DNA from: Candidatus Gastranaerophilales bacterium
Lineage (GTDB): Bacteria > Cyanobacteriota > Vampirovibrionia > Gastranaerophilales > Gastranaerophilaceae
Direction: 5' to 3'
NCBI GenBank assembly: GCA_947624645.1
Contig: CANQLG010000013.1
Span: 1-55,452 of the forward strand
DNA length: 55,452 nucleotides
In this document: positions 17,460 through 28,283 of the stretch, in pieces
Position numbering within the stretch: the first letter of the stretch is position 1
Layout of the letters: each line of letters opens with the position of its first letter
Notes under the pieces: model-generated
The model's database searches: none
What the model was told of the DNA's origin: nothing
What the model saw: only the letters and a program-made list of their open reading frames with translations
Position numbers and translations under genes: made by a program

Positions 17460-18542
17460 ATGATGATTAATTACAGCTGCTTATTTGATATTGTCAGAGA
17501 TTTGTACGCTAATCTCTCTTTTGACAATACAACGGGAAAAATAAAAATGCCTATGAGATATGTATTAGAACTAACGTACAGATGTAATCTTAAATGTCCG
17601 TTTTGCTATATTACGGGAAAGCGTTGTATTGATGAACTAAATACGCAAGAATGGTTTGATATAATTAATCAAATCCCCGCATTCTCACTTATAACCTTTT
17701 GTGCAGGTGAAGTACTTATAAAAAAAGATTTTATTGATATTTATAAAAAAGCATCTGAAAAATTCAGAAAAGTTACGGTTATTTCTAACGGACTTGCTTT
17801 AAATGAAGAGATTATTGATTCTTTTATAAAAAACAAGCTGATGCTATTATCGGTTTCTCTTGATGCATACGGTAAAAAACATGATGAAATAAGAAAATTT
17901 CCTAATTTGTGGGATAAGGTAATAAATAATTTGGAAATGTTTAATTCCAAACGGAACGGGAAACAAAAACCGATGTTGGATATTAAGACATGTGTGCTTG
18001 AGAATAATTTAGACGATTTACCAAAATTATATAAAGAATCACAAAAATTAAATGCTCAGTTTTATTCGCTTACATTTATCAGAAAACAGCCGCTTCGTCA
18101 AAATTCAATATTGTATGATGAATTTGGAGAAGATTTTTATTTAAAAGAATATCCGCCCGAATTATATTTTGATATGGAACATTTTAAGGAGATATATAAA
18201 GAACTCGAAAGTTTGCAAAAAACATCTAAAACTATACTGCGCTATGCTCCGAGATTTAAGCCGACAGGAGATATAAAAACTATTGAAAAAGTCTTTAACG
18301 CTCAAAATAAATCGATTAATGATATTTATAAACCTTGTAAGATACCCATGACAAGCCTATATATAACTCCCGGAGGCGAAATATATCCCTGTTTATCATA
18401 TAAAGTGGCAAGTTTAAAAGATATGCCGCTTAAAGAGGCAATAAATACGGTAAAATATAAGTGTTTCAGAAAAAACTTATATCGTTCGGGAGTATTTAAT
18501 GCTTGTCAAATGTGCTGTGATTTACAGCCTAAAAACCAATAA
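17460..18542 (+). CDS. Radical SAM/SPASM-like protein
   Basis: A 360-residue radical SAM enzyme. The motif CNLKCPFC provides Cys42, Cys46 and Cys49 and is preceded by LELTYR, typical of the family that includes PqqE/MoaA-like and SPASM proteins. Further cysteines near the C-terminus (CKIPM, YPCLSYK, ACQMCC) suggest an auxiliary cluster domain; ITPGGEIYPC is the usual SPASM signature. The substrate is unknown, and no small precursor peptide gene is evident next to it except possibly the divergent 84-residue protein. AGAGAGTGAAGAT precedes the ATG. The end overlaps the convergent ald gene by 14 bp. Confidence 0.85.
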   Translation: MMINYSCLFDIVRDLYANLSFDNTTGKIKMPMRYVLELTYRCNLKCPFCYITGKRCIDELNTQEWFDIINQIPAFSLITFCAGEVLIKKDFIDIYKKASEKFRKVTVISNGLALNEEIIDSFIKNKLMLLSVSLDAYGKKHDEIRKFPNLWDKVINNLEMFNSKRNGKQKPMLDIKTCVLENNLDDLPKLYKESQKLNAQFYSLTFIRKQPLRQNSILYDEFGEDFYLKEYPPELYFDMEHFKEIYKELESLQKTSKTILRYAPRFKPTGDIKTIEKVFNAQNKSINDIYKPCKIPMTSLYITPGGEIYPCLSYKVASLKDMPLKEAINTVKYKCFRKNLYRSGVFNACQMCCDLQPKNQ

Positions 18543-19635
18543 GACTTGTTAACTCGGTATATTCAAAATTTAAAGCTTCCGCTACTCCCTTGTTTGTGAG
18601 TTTACCTTTAAAAGTATTGACACCTTTTGCAAGTGCAGAGTCATTTTTTATAGCTTCGACAAGTCCTAAATCAATAATTTTGGCAATATACTTTATATTT
18701 TCATTGGTTAATGCCAGTGTAGCAGTCCTTGCTACACTACCCGGCATGTTAGAAACACAATAGTGGATAATTCCGTATTTTTCATAAGTAGGGTTACTAT
18801 GAGTGGTAATCCTGTCCATGGTTTCGACAATACCGCCTTGATCAATTGATAAATCAACTATTACCGAGCCTTTTTTCATACTTTTTACCATATCTTCAGT
18901 AATCAGACAAGGTGCCTTATGCCCCGGAATAATAACATCAGCTTCTTTAACAAGTTCTTTGAGATTTGAAGGTGTTGACATATAGGTTTTTATTTTAGAC
19001 CCGAATTTATCTTCAATATACCTTAATTTTTGTATATCGGTATCGACTATACTGATATTTGCCCCAATCCCTGCGGCGACTTTTGCGGCATTCATACCGA
19101 CAGACCCAGCACCTATAATAAGTACTTTACCTGCAGGTACACCTGCTACTCCGCTTAATAAAATCCCCGAACCGCCATTTCTGTTCTCTAAAAGATTAGA
19201 GGCTATTTGAACCGACATTCTCCCGCCTATTTCACTCATCGGGGTTAATAAAGGAAGTTTTCCATCCTCTGTTTCAATTGTTTCATAGGCAATAGATGTA
19301 ACTTTCTTGTCCATAAGTTCTTTTGTCAGAATTTTTTCTACCGCAAGATGTAAATATGTTATTAAAATTAAGTCTTTTTTAAGAAATTTATATTCTGACG
19401 GTTGCGGTTCTTTAACTTTAACAATGATATCCGATAAAGAATATACTTCTTCTGAATTATCAACAAGGATTCCACCCTCATCTATATATTCTTCATCCGA
19501 AAAACCGCTTCCTACACCTGCACCTTTCTCAACAAGAATCTTTTGCGCTTTATTTTTGAGCAGCTTAACTCCTAAAGGAGTTAAACCTACACGATTTTCA
19601 TCTGCTTTAATCTCTTTAACAACCCCTATAATCAT
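18529..19635 (-). CDS. ald: Alanine dehydrogenase
   Basis: The enzyme interconverts L-alanine plus NAD+ and pyruvate plus ammonia. The 368 residues are standard. The N-terminal domain opens IGVVKEIKADENRVGLTP. The NAD-binding Rossmann motif GAGSVGMNAAKVAAGIGA and the conserved catalytic regions around YLHLA and CVSNMPGSVART are visible. It overlaps the pyrF stop (TAATGATG), so it is translationally coupled to pyrF; either of the two adjacent ATGs may be used. Confidence 0.95.
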   Translation of the reverse strand: MIIGVVKEIKADENRVGLTPLGVKLLKNKAQKILVEKGAGVGSGFSDEEYIDEGGILVDNSEEVYSLSDIIVKVKEPQPSEYKFLKKDLILITYLHLAVEKILTKELMDKKVTSIAYETIETEDGKLPLLTPMSEIGGRMSVQIASNLLENRNGGSGILLSGVAGVPAGKVLIIGAGSVGMNAAKVAAGIGANISIVDTDIQKLRYIEDKFGSKIKTYMSTPSNLKELVKEADVIIPGHKAPCLITEDMVKSMKKGSVIVDLSIDQGGIVETMDRITTHSNPTYEKYGIIHYCVSNMPGSVARTATLALTNENIKYIAKIIDLGLVEAIKNDSALAKGVNTFKGKLTNKGVAEALNFEYTELTSLIGF

Positions 19636-19637
19636 CA

Positions 19638-20393
19638 TTAAACCTCTTTATCTTTAAGTGCATCGTCAATTTCGGCAATTATAAGTTTTGCTGCCACAAT
19701 CGGATCTTGCGCATGGGTAATCGGTCTGCCTATAATTATATAATCCGCCCCCGATTTTATTGCCTCTGATGGTGAAACTATTCTAATTTGATCATTAACT
19801 ATTGCCCAAGTCGGTCTTACGGCAGGACATACTACTATAAAATCATCACCGAATTCTTTTTTAATTTTCATCGCATCAGTATCGGGCGCAATTACTCCTG
19901 AAACACCTGATTCTTTTGCTATTTTTGATAATTTTAAAACGTAGTTTGATATATTCATATCAACTCCGAGTTCTTCCGTAAGTGTTTTTTGTCCGAAACT
20001 TGATAATAGTGTAGTTGCCAAAATTACAGGCTCATTTAACCCGTTTTTTCTGGCGTAATTTTTACAGGTTTCTACCGTATTGGTTAACATTTTAGAACCG
20101 CCCGTTGAACTTATGCTGAAAAAATCAACTCCTTGTTTTAAAAGATTGATGCTTGCCTGTGCAATAGTATTGGGAATATCTTGAAATTTTCCGTCAAAAT
20201 ATACTTTTCCGCCATGTTTTTTTATAACGTCTATTGCTTCAAATCCGCAAGAAATAAATAAAGGAAGCCCGACTTTAAAAAAGCCGACATAATCCTTTAA
20301 TAATTCCACATACCTGATAACTTCTTCTATACTATCTACATCAAGAGCAAGAATAATTCTGTCTTTTGCTTCAGTAGGCTTTATATTTTCCAT
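19638..20393 (-). CDS. pyrF: Orotidine 5'-phosphate decarboxylase
   Basis: PyrF makes UMP from OMP, the last step of de novo pyrimidine synthesis. The 251-residue protein has the N-terminal ILALDVDS, the catalytic DGKFQDIPNT (Lys and Asp of the DxKxxD motif) and the phosphate-binding IIGRPITHAQDP near the C-terminus. Its stop codon overlaps the ald start, so the two form a coupled pair. AGAGATTGATATG precedes the ATG. Confidence 0.95.
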   Translation of the reverse strand: MENIKPTEAKDRIILALDVDSIEEVIRYVELLKDYVGFFKVGLPLFISCGFEAIDVIKKHGGKVYFDGKFQDIPNTIAQASINLLKQGVDFFSISSTGGSKMLTNTVETCKNYARKNGLNEPVILATTLLSSFGQKTLTEELGVDMNISNYVLKLSKIAKESGVSGVIAPDTDAMKIKKEFGDDFIVVCPAVRPTWAIVNDQIRIVSPSEAIKSGADYIIIGRPITHAQDPIVAAKLIIAEIDDALKDKEV

Positions 20394-20446
20394 ATCAATC
20401 TCTCTTTAAAATGATGAAAATATATTAGCACTACTAAAGGTTATTT

Positions 20447-20815
20447 TCAATAATTCCCTTGTTGAGCCATTGCTAAAAATTCTTCTTCGGCAATAAGTGC
20501 TTTTTCATATGCTTCGGAAGGCTGCATTCCTTGTTTTGTATATTCTTCATATAATTTTTCAAATATTGTTTCACTGCCTTTTAAAAGTGCAGGATTACTT
20601 TTTGCCAAATTGACCGCATCCATAACACTTTTTGAAATGTCATTATTTTTTGCCTTTATTTGAGATCTGCCGATTACTCCGGTATCAGGCACATATTCAT
20701 TTTGCTTTATATCCTCTATTTTATTTTCGGGTTGTGAATATCGTTGTGTTTCTTTTTTATTGATTTTATCAACTTTCGGTCCGAAATTTGGTATATTATT
20801 GTTTATTTCAGCCAT
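20447..20815 (-). CDS. Small hypothetical protein
   Basis: A 122-residue soluble protein. The ATG at 20815 is chosen because CAGAGGTAAAA gives it a clear ribosome binding site; the longer frame upstream adds a basic stretch without one. The N-terminus (INNNIPNFGPKVD) and middle are polar and probably disordered. The C-terminal half is helical and ends EEEFLAMAQQGNY. No known family is recognised. Confidence 0.65.
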   Translation of the reverse strand: MAEINNNIPNFGPKVDKINKKETQRYSQPENKIEDIKQNEYVPDTGVIGRSQIKAKNNDISKSVMDAVNLAKSNPALLKGSETIFEKLYEEYTKQGMQPSEAYEKALIAEEEFLAMAQQGNY

Positions 20816-20981
20816 TTTTACCTCTGTGTTTATTTTCGCATTATGTACTAAACCATGGTATAAAAATTTTTTGCTAGTTTCTTTTAAAATATATACTATT
20901 TTTTTCAAAAAAAAATAGTAAAATTGCCCAAATCCCTTTATTTATAACAAAAAATTAATTTTAAATTTATCTTAACAAAAC

Positions 20982-21011
20982 TTAACATAATATATATTTT
21001 ATAGGTATAAT
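20982..21011 (+). promoter_or_regulatory. Sigma-70-type promoter of the outer-membrane protein gene
   Basis: TTAACA and TATAAT are separated by 18 bp. The -10 box lies about 48 nt before the ATG of the secreted protein gene. Confidence 0.5.
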
Positions 21012-21058
21012 ATATTTAACTGATTGAATTAATAACTTTTTTAGTTGAAAATTATATT

Positions 21059-22141
21059 ATGAAAAAGATATTCATAATACTGGTTGTGTCATTACTTTTT
21101 CAACATACGGGGTTTTCAAAAGAAAATGAAAAGCTTAACGTAAATTCGCAGAGTTTTATGGATTTAAGCAGATATGTTGAAACCTTTGAAACAAATGAAG
21201 CTCAGGATGATACTTTAAATGAAGAAGAAGAAAATATCAGTGATATTAATTTTGAACAAGAAGCAATTAATGATTTAGCAAAAAGATATGAGAATAATGC
21301 TGTTGAATTAAAATTGGATGATGATAGTTCAATCGGAATTAATGATGTAAATTCTCCAAGGATATTCAGTTTAAAAGTCAATGAAACTCAATATAAAATA
21401 GAAAATGGTATAAAAGCAGAAAATATGATTTGGGACTCTTCAAAATCATTTTCTCAAGCTATATTCAATGATTCAAGACATTTAGCACCGATTCCTTCTG
21501 TTATAAATTCCCAAAAATTAACTGCTAACGTATCAAATAGAGTATCCGCAAAATTAGGTCAAACTAATTTATATGATTCAACGGGTAATAACTTATTATT
21601 TATAAGGGCAAATGAATCAACCTATAATACGGGTTCAGTACTTGATTATAATGGCGAAAAAATAAAAATGTCCGTCGGGTCTTTTTCATCTTCTTATGAT
21701 AACTCGGCATCAGGCGGTGCAATTTTTGCTTTAAAACCTTTTGCATTGCCCAAAAAATCAGGAAATTTTACCATTGGCGGGGGCTGTTTTACTAAAGAAA
21801 TGCAAAATGATAATAAAACTACCGGAGGACTCTTTGGTGAATATAATTTTAAACGATTAAAATTAAACGCTCAAATTGCTCAAAGTAAATTTGCCAATTC
21901 CGACAACTTTGATACGGGGATATATTTTGTACCGGAATTCAGACTGTCCGATTCTTTAGCGTTAAAAACCAGATTAATCAGAAATATTTCTCAAAATATA
22001 AGTCAGGATGAACTTGTTTTGTCTTATAAACCCGTTAAAAGTAAAAATAATCTGGAATTTGAAATTAACGCTTCAAATCAATATAATAACAATGATACAA
22101 TCAACCAAAGACTTAAATTTTCTACCTCATTTAAAATATAA
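21059..22141 (+). CDS. Putative outer-membrane beta-barrel protein
   Basis: A 360-residue protein with a signal peptide (KKIFIILVVSLLFQHTGFS, cleaved near residue 20). An acidic, low-complexity segment (about residues 45-90) comes next. From about residue 150 there are alternating Gly/aromatic beta-strand patterns such as NFTIGGGCFTKEM and LFGEYNFKRLKLNAQIAQ. The protein ends in FSTSFKI; a C-terminal aromatic/hydrophobic strand is what BAM-dependent barrels need. I do not know the family, and the barrel call is from pattern only. It is transcribed together with or just before the FtsB-like gene. Confidence 0.6.
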   Translation: MKKIFIILVVSLLFQHTGFSKENEKLNVNSQSFMDLSRYVETFETNEAQDDTLNEEEENISDINFEQEAINDLAKRYENNAVELKLDDDSSIGINDVNSPRIFSLKVNETQYKIENGIKAENMIWDSSKSFSQAIFNDSRHLAPIPSVINSQKLTANVSNRVSAKLGQTNLYDSTGNNLLFIRANESTYNTGSVLDYNGEKIKMSVGSFSSSYDNSASGGAIFALKPFALPKKSGNFTIGGGCFTKEMQNDNKTTGGLFGEYNFKRLKLNAQIAQSKFANSDNFDTGIYFVPEFRLSDSLALKTRLIRNISQNISQDELVLSYKPVKSKNNLEFEINASNQYNNNDTINQRLKFSTSFKI

Positions 22142-22143
22142 AA

Positions 22144-22172
22144 TTGTATTACATACTTTTATAGAGTATAAT
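22144..22172 (+). promoter_or_regulatory. Promoter of the FtsB/DivIC-like gene
   Basis: TTGTAT, a 17-bp spacer and a perfect TATAAT. The -10 ends 8 nt before the ATG, so the transcript would have almost no leader. There is no Shine-Dalgarno sequence. Confidence 0.65.
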
Positions 22173-22180
22173 TTTTTATT

Positions 22181-22561
22181 ATGCAAAAGAAAAAGATAAA
22201 CAATCCGAATATTGAAAAAAGACAAATGAAAGTTAAATATTCACTGCTTACATTTGTTCTTATAGTTTGTATTATAGAGTTATTTTTTAGTTCTGTTCAA
22301 AACATTAATAAGAATATAAATTTTGTATCAAAAATAAAAGGGTTGGAAACCAAAAGAAACGAAGAAGCTGATAAAAATAAACAATTGAAATCCGAGATTG
22401 AAAATTTTAATTCCGAAATGATATTGGAATCAATCGCCAGAAATAATTTAAAAATGGCTGAAAAAAATGAAATATTGATAATTATAAATAAACCTGAAGA
22501 AAATCAACTTGAAGAAACTCAAGTAAATAATAAAATTAACAATAAAAAATCCCGCAAATAA
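22181..22561 (+). CDS. FtsB/DivIC-like septum-formation protein
   Basis: A 126-residue single-pass membrane protein. A basic cytoplasmic N-terminus is followed by one membrane helix (LLTFVLIVCIIELFF, about residues 22-36) and then a coiled coil (ETKRNEEADKNKQLKSEIEN). Next comes the segment ESIARNNLKMAEKNEILIII, which matches the conserved end of the DivIC/FtsB family (ARxxLxxxxxxE). Such proteins link FtsL and FtsQ in the divisome. The terminator hairpin overlaps the last codons. Ortholog identity is moderate because the family is short and divergent. Confidence 0.72.
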   Translation: MQKKKINNPNIEKRQMKVKYSLLTFVLIVCIIELFFSSVQNINKNINFVSKIKGLETKRNEEADKNKQLKSEIENFNSEMILESIARNNLKMAEKNEILIIINKPEENQLEETQVNNKINNKKSRK

Positions 22562-22573
22562 TGCGGGATTTTT
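22545..22573. terminator. Bidirectional intrinsic terminator
   Basis: AAAAATCCCGCA and TGCGGGATTTTT form a perfect 12-bp stem with loop AATAA. It has A on one side and T on the other, so it can stop the FtsB-like transcript from the left and the 51-residue gene from the right. Confidence 0.93.
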
Positions 22574-22585
22574 AACTCTCCTTGT

Positions 22586-22741
22586 CTATTTAGAAGCAAT
22601 TAGTCTTATATTGGCTCCTAAACCCGTATTTACCTGTCTGACGCTTGCAATTGCCATTGACCTGCGTTTCTTCGCTCCTCTTAAGAAAAATTCAACACCA
22701 TCAGATATATTATTAGTCGGAATCAAATATATTTTGTTCAT
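22586..22741 (-). CDS. Small basic protein (51 residues)
   Basis: A short minus-strand gene. ACAGGAAAATTTT before the ATG is a good ribosome binding site, and the reading frame ends just before the bidirectional terminator. The product starts MNKIYLIPTNNISDGVEFF and continues with a very basic LRGAKKRRSMAIASVRQV, ending NIRLIASK. There is no membrane segment. The compact ribosome-binding-site, ORF and terminator arrangement supports a real gene. The basic patch suggests nucleic-acid binding, which is only a guess. Confidence 0.65.
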   Translation of the reverse strand: MNKIYLIPTNNISDGVEFFLRGAKKRRSMAIASVRQVNTGLGANIRLIASK

Positions 22742-22884
22742 AAAATTTTCCTGTTTAACTCTACACTTTCTTATTCGGTAAATTTTTTAAAAAACTTTAA
22801 TTTTTAAAATAAAAATTGTAATATTTTGTAATGTTTAATATTTATGTTTATGCTAAAACATTAATGATAATAAGAGAAAAAGCA

Positions 22885-23604
22885 ATGCAGGAACTTAAAC
22901 TTATTACAAAAGATAAAGTAAAAATAGCGGTAAATTATTATAATAATAGAAGAGGTCGGGCTGTTATAATTGCTCCCGGCTGGTTTATGACAAAAGATAG
23001 TAAATCTTTTAAAGAGATAAGTGAATTTTTTAGTCAATATGCCGATGTTTTTGCTATGGATTTCAGAGGACATGGCAGAAGCAGCGGATTTTATACCTTT
23101 ACCTCAAAAGAGATTCTGGATATTTTAACAGTAACTGACTATGCACATAAAACATATAACGATATATATTTGGTGGGATTTTCTCTTGGTGCGGCAATTG
23201 TTATAGAGGCTGCAACAAAAAGAGATTATGTAAAAAAAATTATCGCAATCAGTGCGCCTGCCGAGTTCAGTAAGATAGAAAATCAAATGTGGCGTAAAGA
23301 AGCTTGGATTCCTACTTTACAAAAGTGTGAATTAAAAAGATGGTTTTCTATTCGCCCCGGGAATATTAACGGAAAGAAAGTTAATCCCGTGGATATAATT
23401 CAAAAAGTTAAAGCTCCTACATTATTTTTGGCGGGAGAAAAAGATCCGACTGTATTTAATTGGCATACGCAGTCGTTATATGAAAAAGCTGTTTGTAAAA
23501 AAGATTATGAGCTGTTTGAAAATTGTTCGCATGCCGAGGATTTATTTATTCAAGACAGGGATAAATTTATCAAATTGTGTGTTGATTGGCTCTTTAGCGA
23601 ATAA
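22885..23604 (+). CDS. Alpha/beta-hydrolase
   Basis: The protein is 239 residues from the ATG at 22885, the start that matches the usual family N-terminus; upstream in-frame ATGs would add an unusual hydrophobic stub. The fold is clear: oxyanion region APGWFMTKDSKSF, then DFRGHGRS, the nucleophile elbow GFSLGA (Ser as nucleophile), the acidic residue in LAGEKDPTVF, and the catalytic His in FENCSHAEDLF. Related proteins are serine esterases or lipases, and the substrate is unknown. It is followed by an inverted repeat and then groES. Confidence 0.85.
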   Translation: MQELKLITKDKVKIAVNYYNNRRGRAVIIAPGWFMTKDSKSFKEISEFFSQYADVFAMDFRGHGRSSGFYTFTSKEILDILTVTDYAHKTYNDIYLVGFSLGAAIVIEAATKRDYVKKIIAISAPAEFSKIENQMWRKEAWIPTLQKCELKRWFSIRPGNINGKKVNPVDIIQKVKAPTLFLAGEKDPTVFNWHTQSLYEKAVCKKDYELFENCSHAEDLFIQDRDKFIKLCVDWLFSE

Positions 23605-23606
23605 TT

Positions 23607-23642
23607 AATTTTTCATTAATATTTTAACGAAAATGAAAAATT
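23607..23642. repeat. Inverted repeat between hydrolase gene and groES
   Basis: AATTTTTCATT and AATGAAAAATT are perfect 11-bp arms around a 14-nt spacer, about 46 bp before the groES ATG. It may be a weak terminator for the hydrolase gene or an operator for groESL. The standard HrcA/CIRCE sequence is not present. Confidence 0.5.
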
Positions 23643-23687
23643 GATTGTATAAAAGTAAATATGGTATAGATAAAGGAGGATATTAAC

Positions 23688-25639
<1,952 letters not shown>

Positions 25640-25672
25640 TCCAGGGGGTATAAACCTAAAATAATACATTTT

Positions 25673-25710
25673 AAGAGAGGAGGGCTTTTGCTTTCCTCTC
25701 TTCTTATTTT
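25673..25710 (+). terminator. Terminator of groES-groEL
   Basis: AAGAGAGGA pairs with TCCTCTCTT, with further inner pairs around a TTTT loop, followed by a T-rich stretch. It starts about 35 bp past the groEL stop. Confidence 0.9.
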
Positions 25711-25766
25711 AATAAATACATTGTTTAACAGATATAAAAATATGGAATTTAGTATATTATAATGTT

Positions 25767-28283
25767 ATGCAATATGAATTTTTAAATGATACATTTAAAT
25801 CTTTTATTACGGATGGGAGTGTTAGTATTCCCGATCTTCAGAAATATATTGCTTTTAAAGAAAAGAATTTTATTTTAAATCACAATATTGAAGCGTTGGC
25901 TAATATAATAAAGTTTTTAAATTCCAATGATAATATATTTATCCTGAATGGGTTTATGGGCTCGGGAAAAACTTATACAGCTGATTGCCTTTCTGAATTT
26001 ATTTCAGATAAAGTTTTGGTATTTAAAAATTCATATCAGGAAGCAATAAATTGTGATGATATTTTATTATCTTTATTCAAGGATTTTACAATATATCATA
26101 ATAGTAGAAAAATAACGCTTCCAAAGGTTGAAACTAATATTTTTTCGGAGAAAATAAATGCTTATATAAAATCTTGTGAAGCACCTATGCTGTTTATTTT
26201 TGATTCTTTTGAAATAAATATGCGCTCAAAAGATACTCAAAAAGATATACTGGATTTTATTTTATACTTATCACATTTTGCACGTATAAAAATAGTTATT
26301 TGTTCAAGAACATTTAAAGCGGCTGATATGATGTCATCGGCATCGGTTAAATCGTACACTCTTGAATCTTTACAGGAAGCGGAATTTAATGATTATATAG
26401 AGCAAAATCAAATAACGGGAAGTAAATATGATATAGAATCACTTTATAAAATAACAAGAGGGCATTATCTGTTATTGGAATTATCCGTTATGATAATGAA
26501 ATTATTAGGATTAAATTTAGGAGCTTTTACAACAGAATATAAAAAATCGAAAAATAATTTTTTAGAATATTTAATATCAAAAATTTTATCTGTATCAGGT
26601 GAAAAGTTTATAAAATTAATGGCATTTTTTTCACTTATCAGACATGGTGTAAGCAGTGATTTTATAGTTAATCAGTATATAGCTCAAGAAGATGACCTTG
26701 AATTTTTACTTCAAAAACAAGTTATAACAGAAAAATTTGATAAATATTATTTAAAAGATTATATAAAACAGGAATACCTCAAAAACCTTAATTCTATGAC
26801 AAAATTAAGGATGCATAAGTTTATAAAAGAAGTATATGAAGAAGAGTTACCGTTAAAGCCGTTCGAACGTCAATTATTATTGTCAAGGTTAACAATGCGG
26901 CAGGAAATTGCATATCACGGAAAACAAATAGAAATGCTTGAAGCCGAGCTGGAAAAATCTTCTACTCCTTGGTCAAAAGATAATCAGGGTATGCCGTATT
27001 TAAGTTACGTAAAATCAAGCGGATATAATGTAACGGAAGAAAATAAGCATGGGGCTAAAAGGGAAATTATAAGCGCAAAACTGCGAGATGATAAGTTTAA
27101 GAAAATAACTAATGATAAACCTTTGTATACAGGTATCAAAGTAAATGAACCTGTTAAAGAAGATTTTGTAAGTGATATAGAACAAAAAGAAATAAAACCG
27201 GAGTCAACTAATAATAATGTTGAAAATTTAATTCCCGACAGTATATCTGATTATATTAAGCTGGCAGAAGATTGCGAGAAAATATACAAATATAATGATG
27301 CCATATTATATTACAGGCGTGCTCTTACATATAAAAATGAAGATGATTTTGAGAAAACGGAACCGATTATATACCTTAAACTGGCAGATTGTTATAAAAA
27401 AATACAAGATATTGACCAAGCAGTAAGTTTATATGAGAAAGTCTATCAAATATATAAATCAAAATCCGATAAAGATGCGGATGATATACTTATAAAAATA
27501 GCTCATATATATATTGAAGTGTTCAAATTTGAAAAAGCAAAAGAAATATATAATAAGATTACGGAATCACGAAATGCGTCGGATAGTATAAAAATCAAGG
27601 TATATATAGAGCTGGCAGAATTGGAAGAAAGAAATGACAATATAAAAGGTGCTGCCGAATATTTTAAATCGGCAGTGACTTTAGCGCAAAAAAATTCTGA
27701 TGCCGGTATATTATCGGAGTGTTATTATAAATATGCACTTCTCCTTGATGAAATAAACAATTTAGATTTGGCTCAAAAATATTATTTAAGATGTATTCAA
27801 GTATCTGCCGATATCAATGTTAATGTTAATTTAGCTTATGCATATTCTAACTTGGCGGATATTTCATACGATAGTAATAATATGAATGCGGCAAAGATGT
27901 ATTATGAACTTGCAATAGATGCGGATACAAAGATAAATAATACGGAGGGTTTATATTTTTCGTATTCAAAAGCGGCACAAATATATGCAAAAGAAAATTC
28001 ATCAAAAGCGTTGGACTACTTGATACAAGCGCTACAATACGCTAAAAAATCCGAGGATATGGAATATACAATACTTGCTTATGAAGCAATAGGCGATTAT
28101 CATTTAAGGCTTAAATCTTATAAAGAAGCAATAAAATCATATATACTTGCGCAGACTTTTGACCCTGCAAGCATATCAGAGGAACTTGCAATAAGACTTG
28201 AAAAAAAATCAGACAGAATCAAAATGACTCTGGGGCAAAGTGCTTATGATGAAATACTGGAGGATATAAAGAAAAAACGCTAG
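25767..28283 (+). CDS. P-loop ATPase with C-terminal TPR array
   Basis: An 838-residue STAND-like protein. The N-terminal ATPase part has a Walker A motif GFMGSGKTY (about residues 62-70) and a plausible Walker B, MLFIFDSFE (about 147-155). A winged-helix-like region and a charged linker follow. From about residue 480 there are many TPR units (for example YNDAILYYRRALTYKNED and AKMYYELAIDADTKI). STAND ATPases with TPRs act as signal-dependent switches, and the input here is unknown. There is no membrane segment. Its stop overlaps the GTG start of rsmG by one base, so the two are co-transcribed and probably coupled. Confidence 0.82.
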   Translation: MQYEFLNDTFKSFITDGSVSIPDLQKYIAFKEKNFILNHNIEALANIIKFLNSNDNIFILNGFMGSGKTYTADCLSEFISDKVLVFKNSYQEAINCDDILLSLFKDFTIYHNSRKITLPKVETNIFSEKINAYIKSCEAPMLFIFDSFEINMRSKDTQKDILDFILYLSHFARIKIVICSRTFKAADMMSSASVKSYTLESLQEAEFNDYIEQNQITGSKYDIESLYKITRGHYLLLELSVMIMKLLGLNLGAFTTEYKKSKNNFLEYLISKILSVSGEKFIKLMAFFSLIRHGVSSDFIVNQYIAQEDDLEFLLQKQVITEKFDKYYLKDYIKQEYLKNLNSMTKLRMHKFIKEVYEEELPLKPFERQLLLSRLTMRQEIAYHGKQIEMLEAELEKSSTPWSKDNQGMPYLSYVKSSGYNVTEENKHGAKREIISAKLRDDKFKKITNDKPLYTGIKVNEPVKEDFVSDIEQKEIKPESTNNNVENLIPDSISDYIKLAEDCEKIYKYNDAILYYRRALTYKNEDDFEKTEPIIYLKLADCYKKIQDIDQAVSLYEKVYQIYKSKSDKDADDILIKIAHIYIEVFKFEKAKEIYNKITESRNASDSIKIKVYIELAELEERNDNIKGAAEYFKSAVTLAQKNSDAGILSECYYKYALLLDEINNLDLAQKYYLRCIQVSADINVNVNLAYAYSNLADISYDSNNMNAAKMYYELAIDADTKINNTEGLYFSYSKAAQIYAKENSSKALDYLIQALQYAKKSEDMEYTILAYEAIGDYHLRLKSYKEAIKSYILAQTFDPASISEELAIRLEKKSDRIKMTLGQSAYDEILEDIKKKR

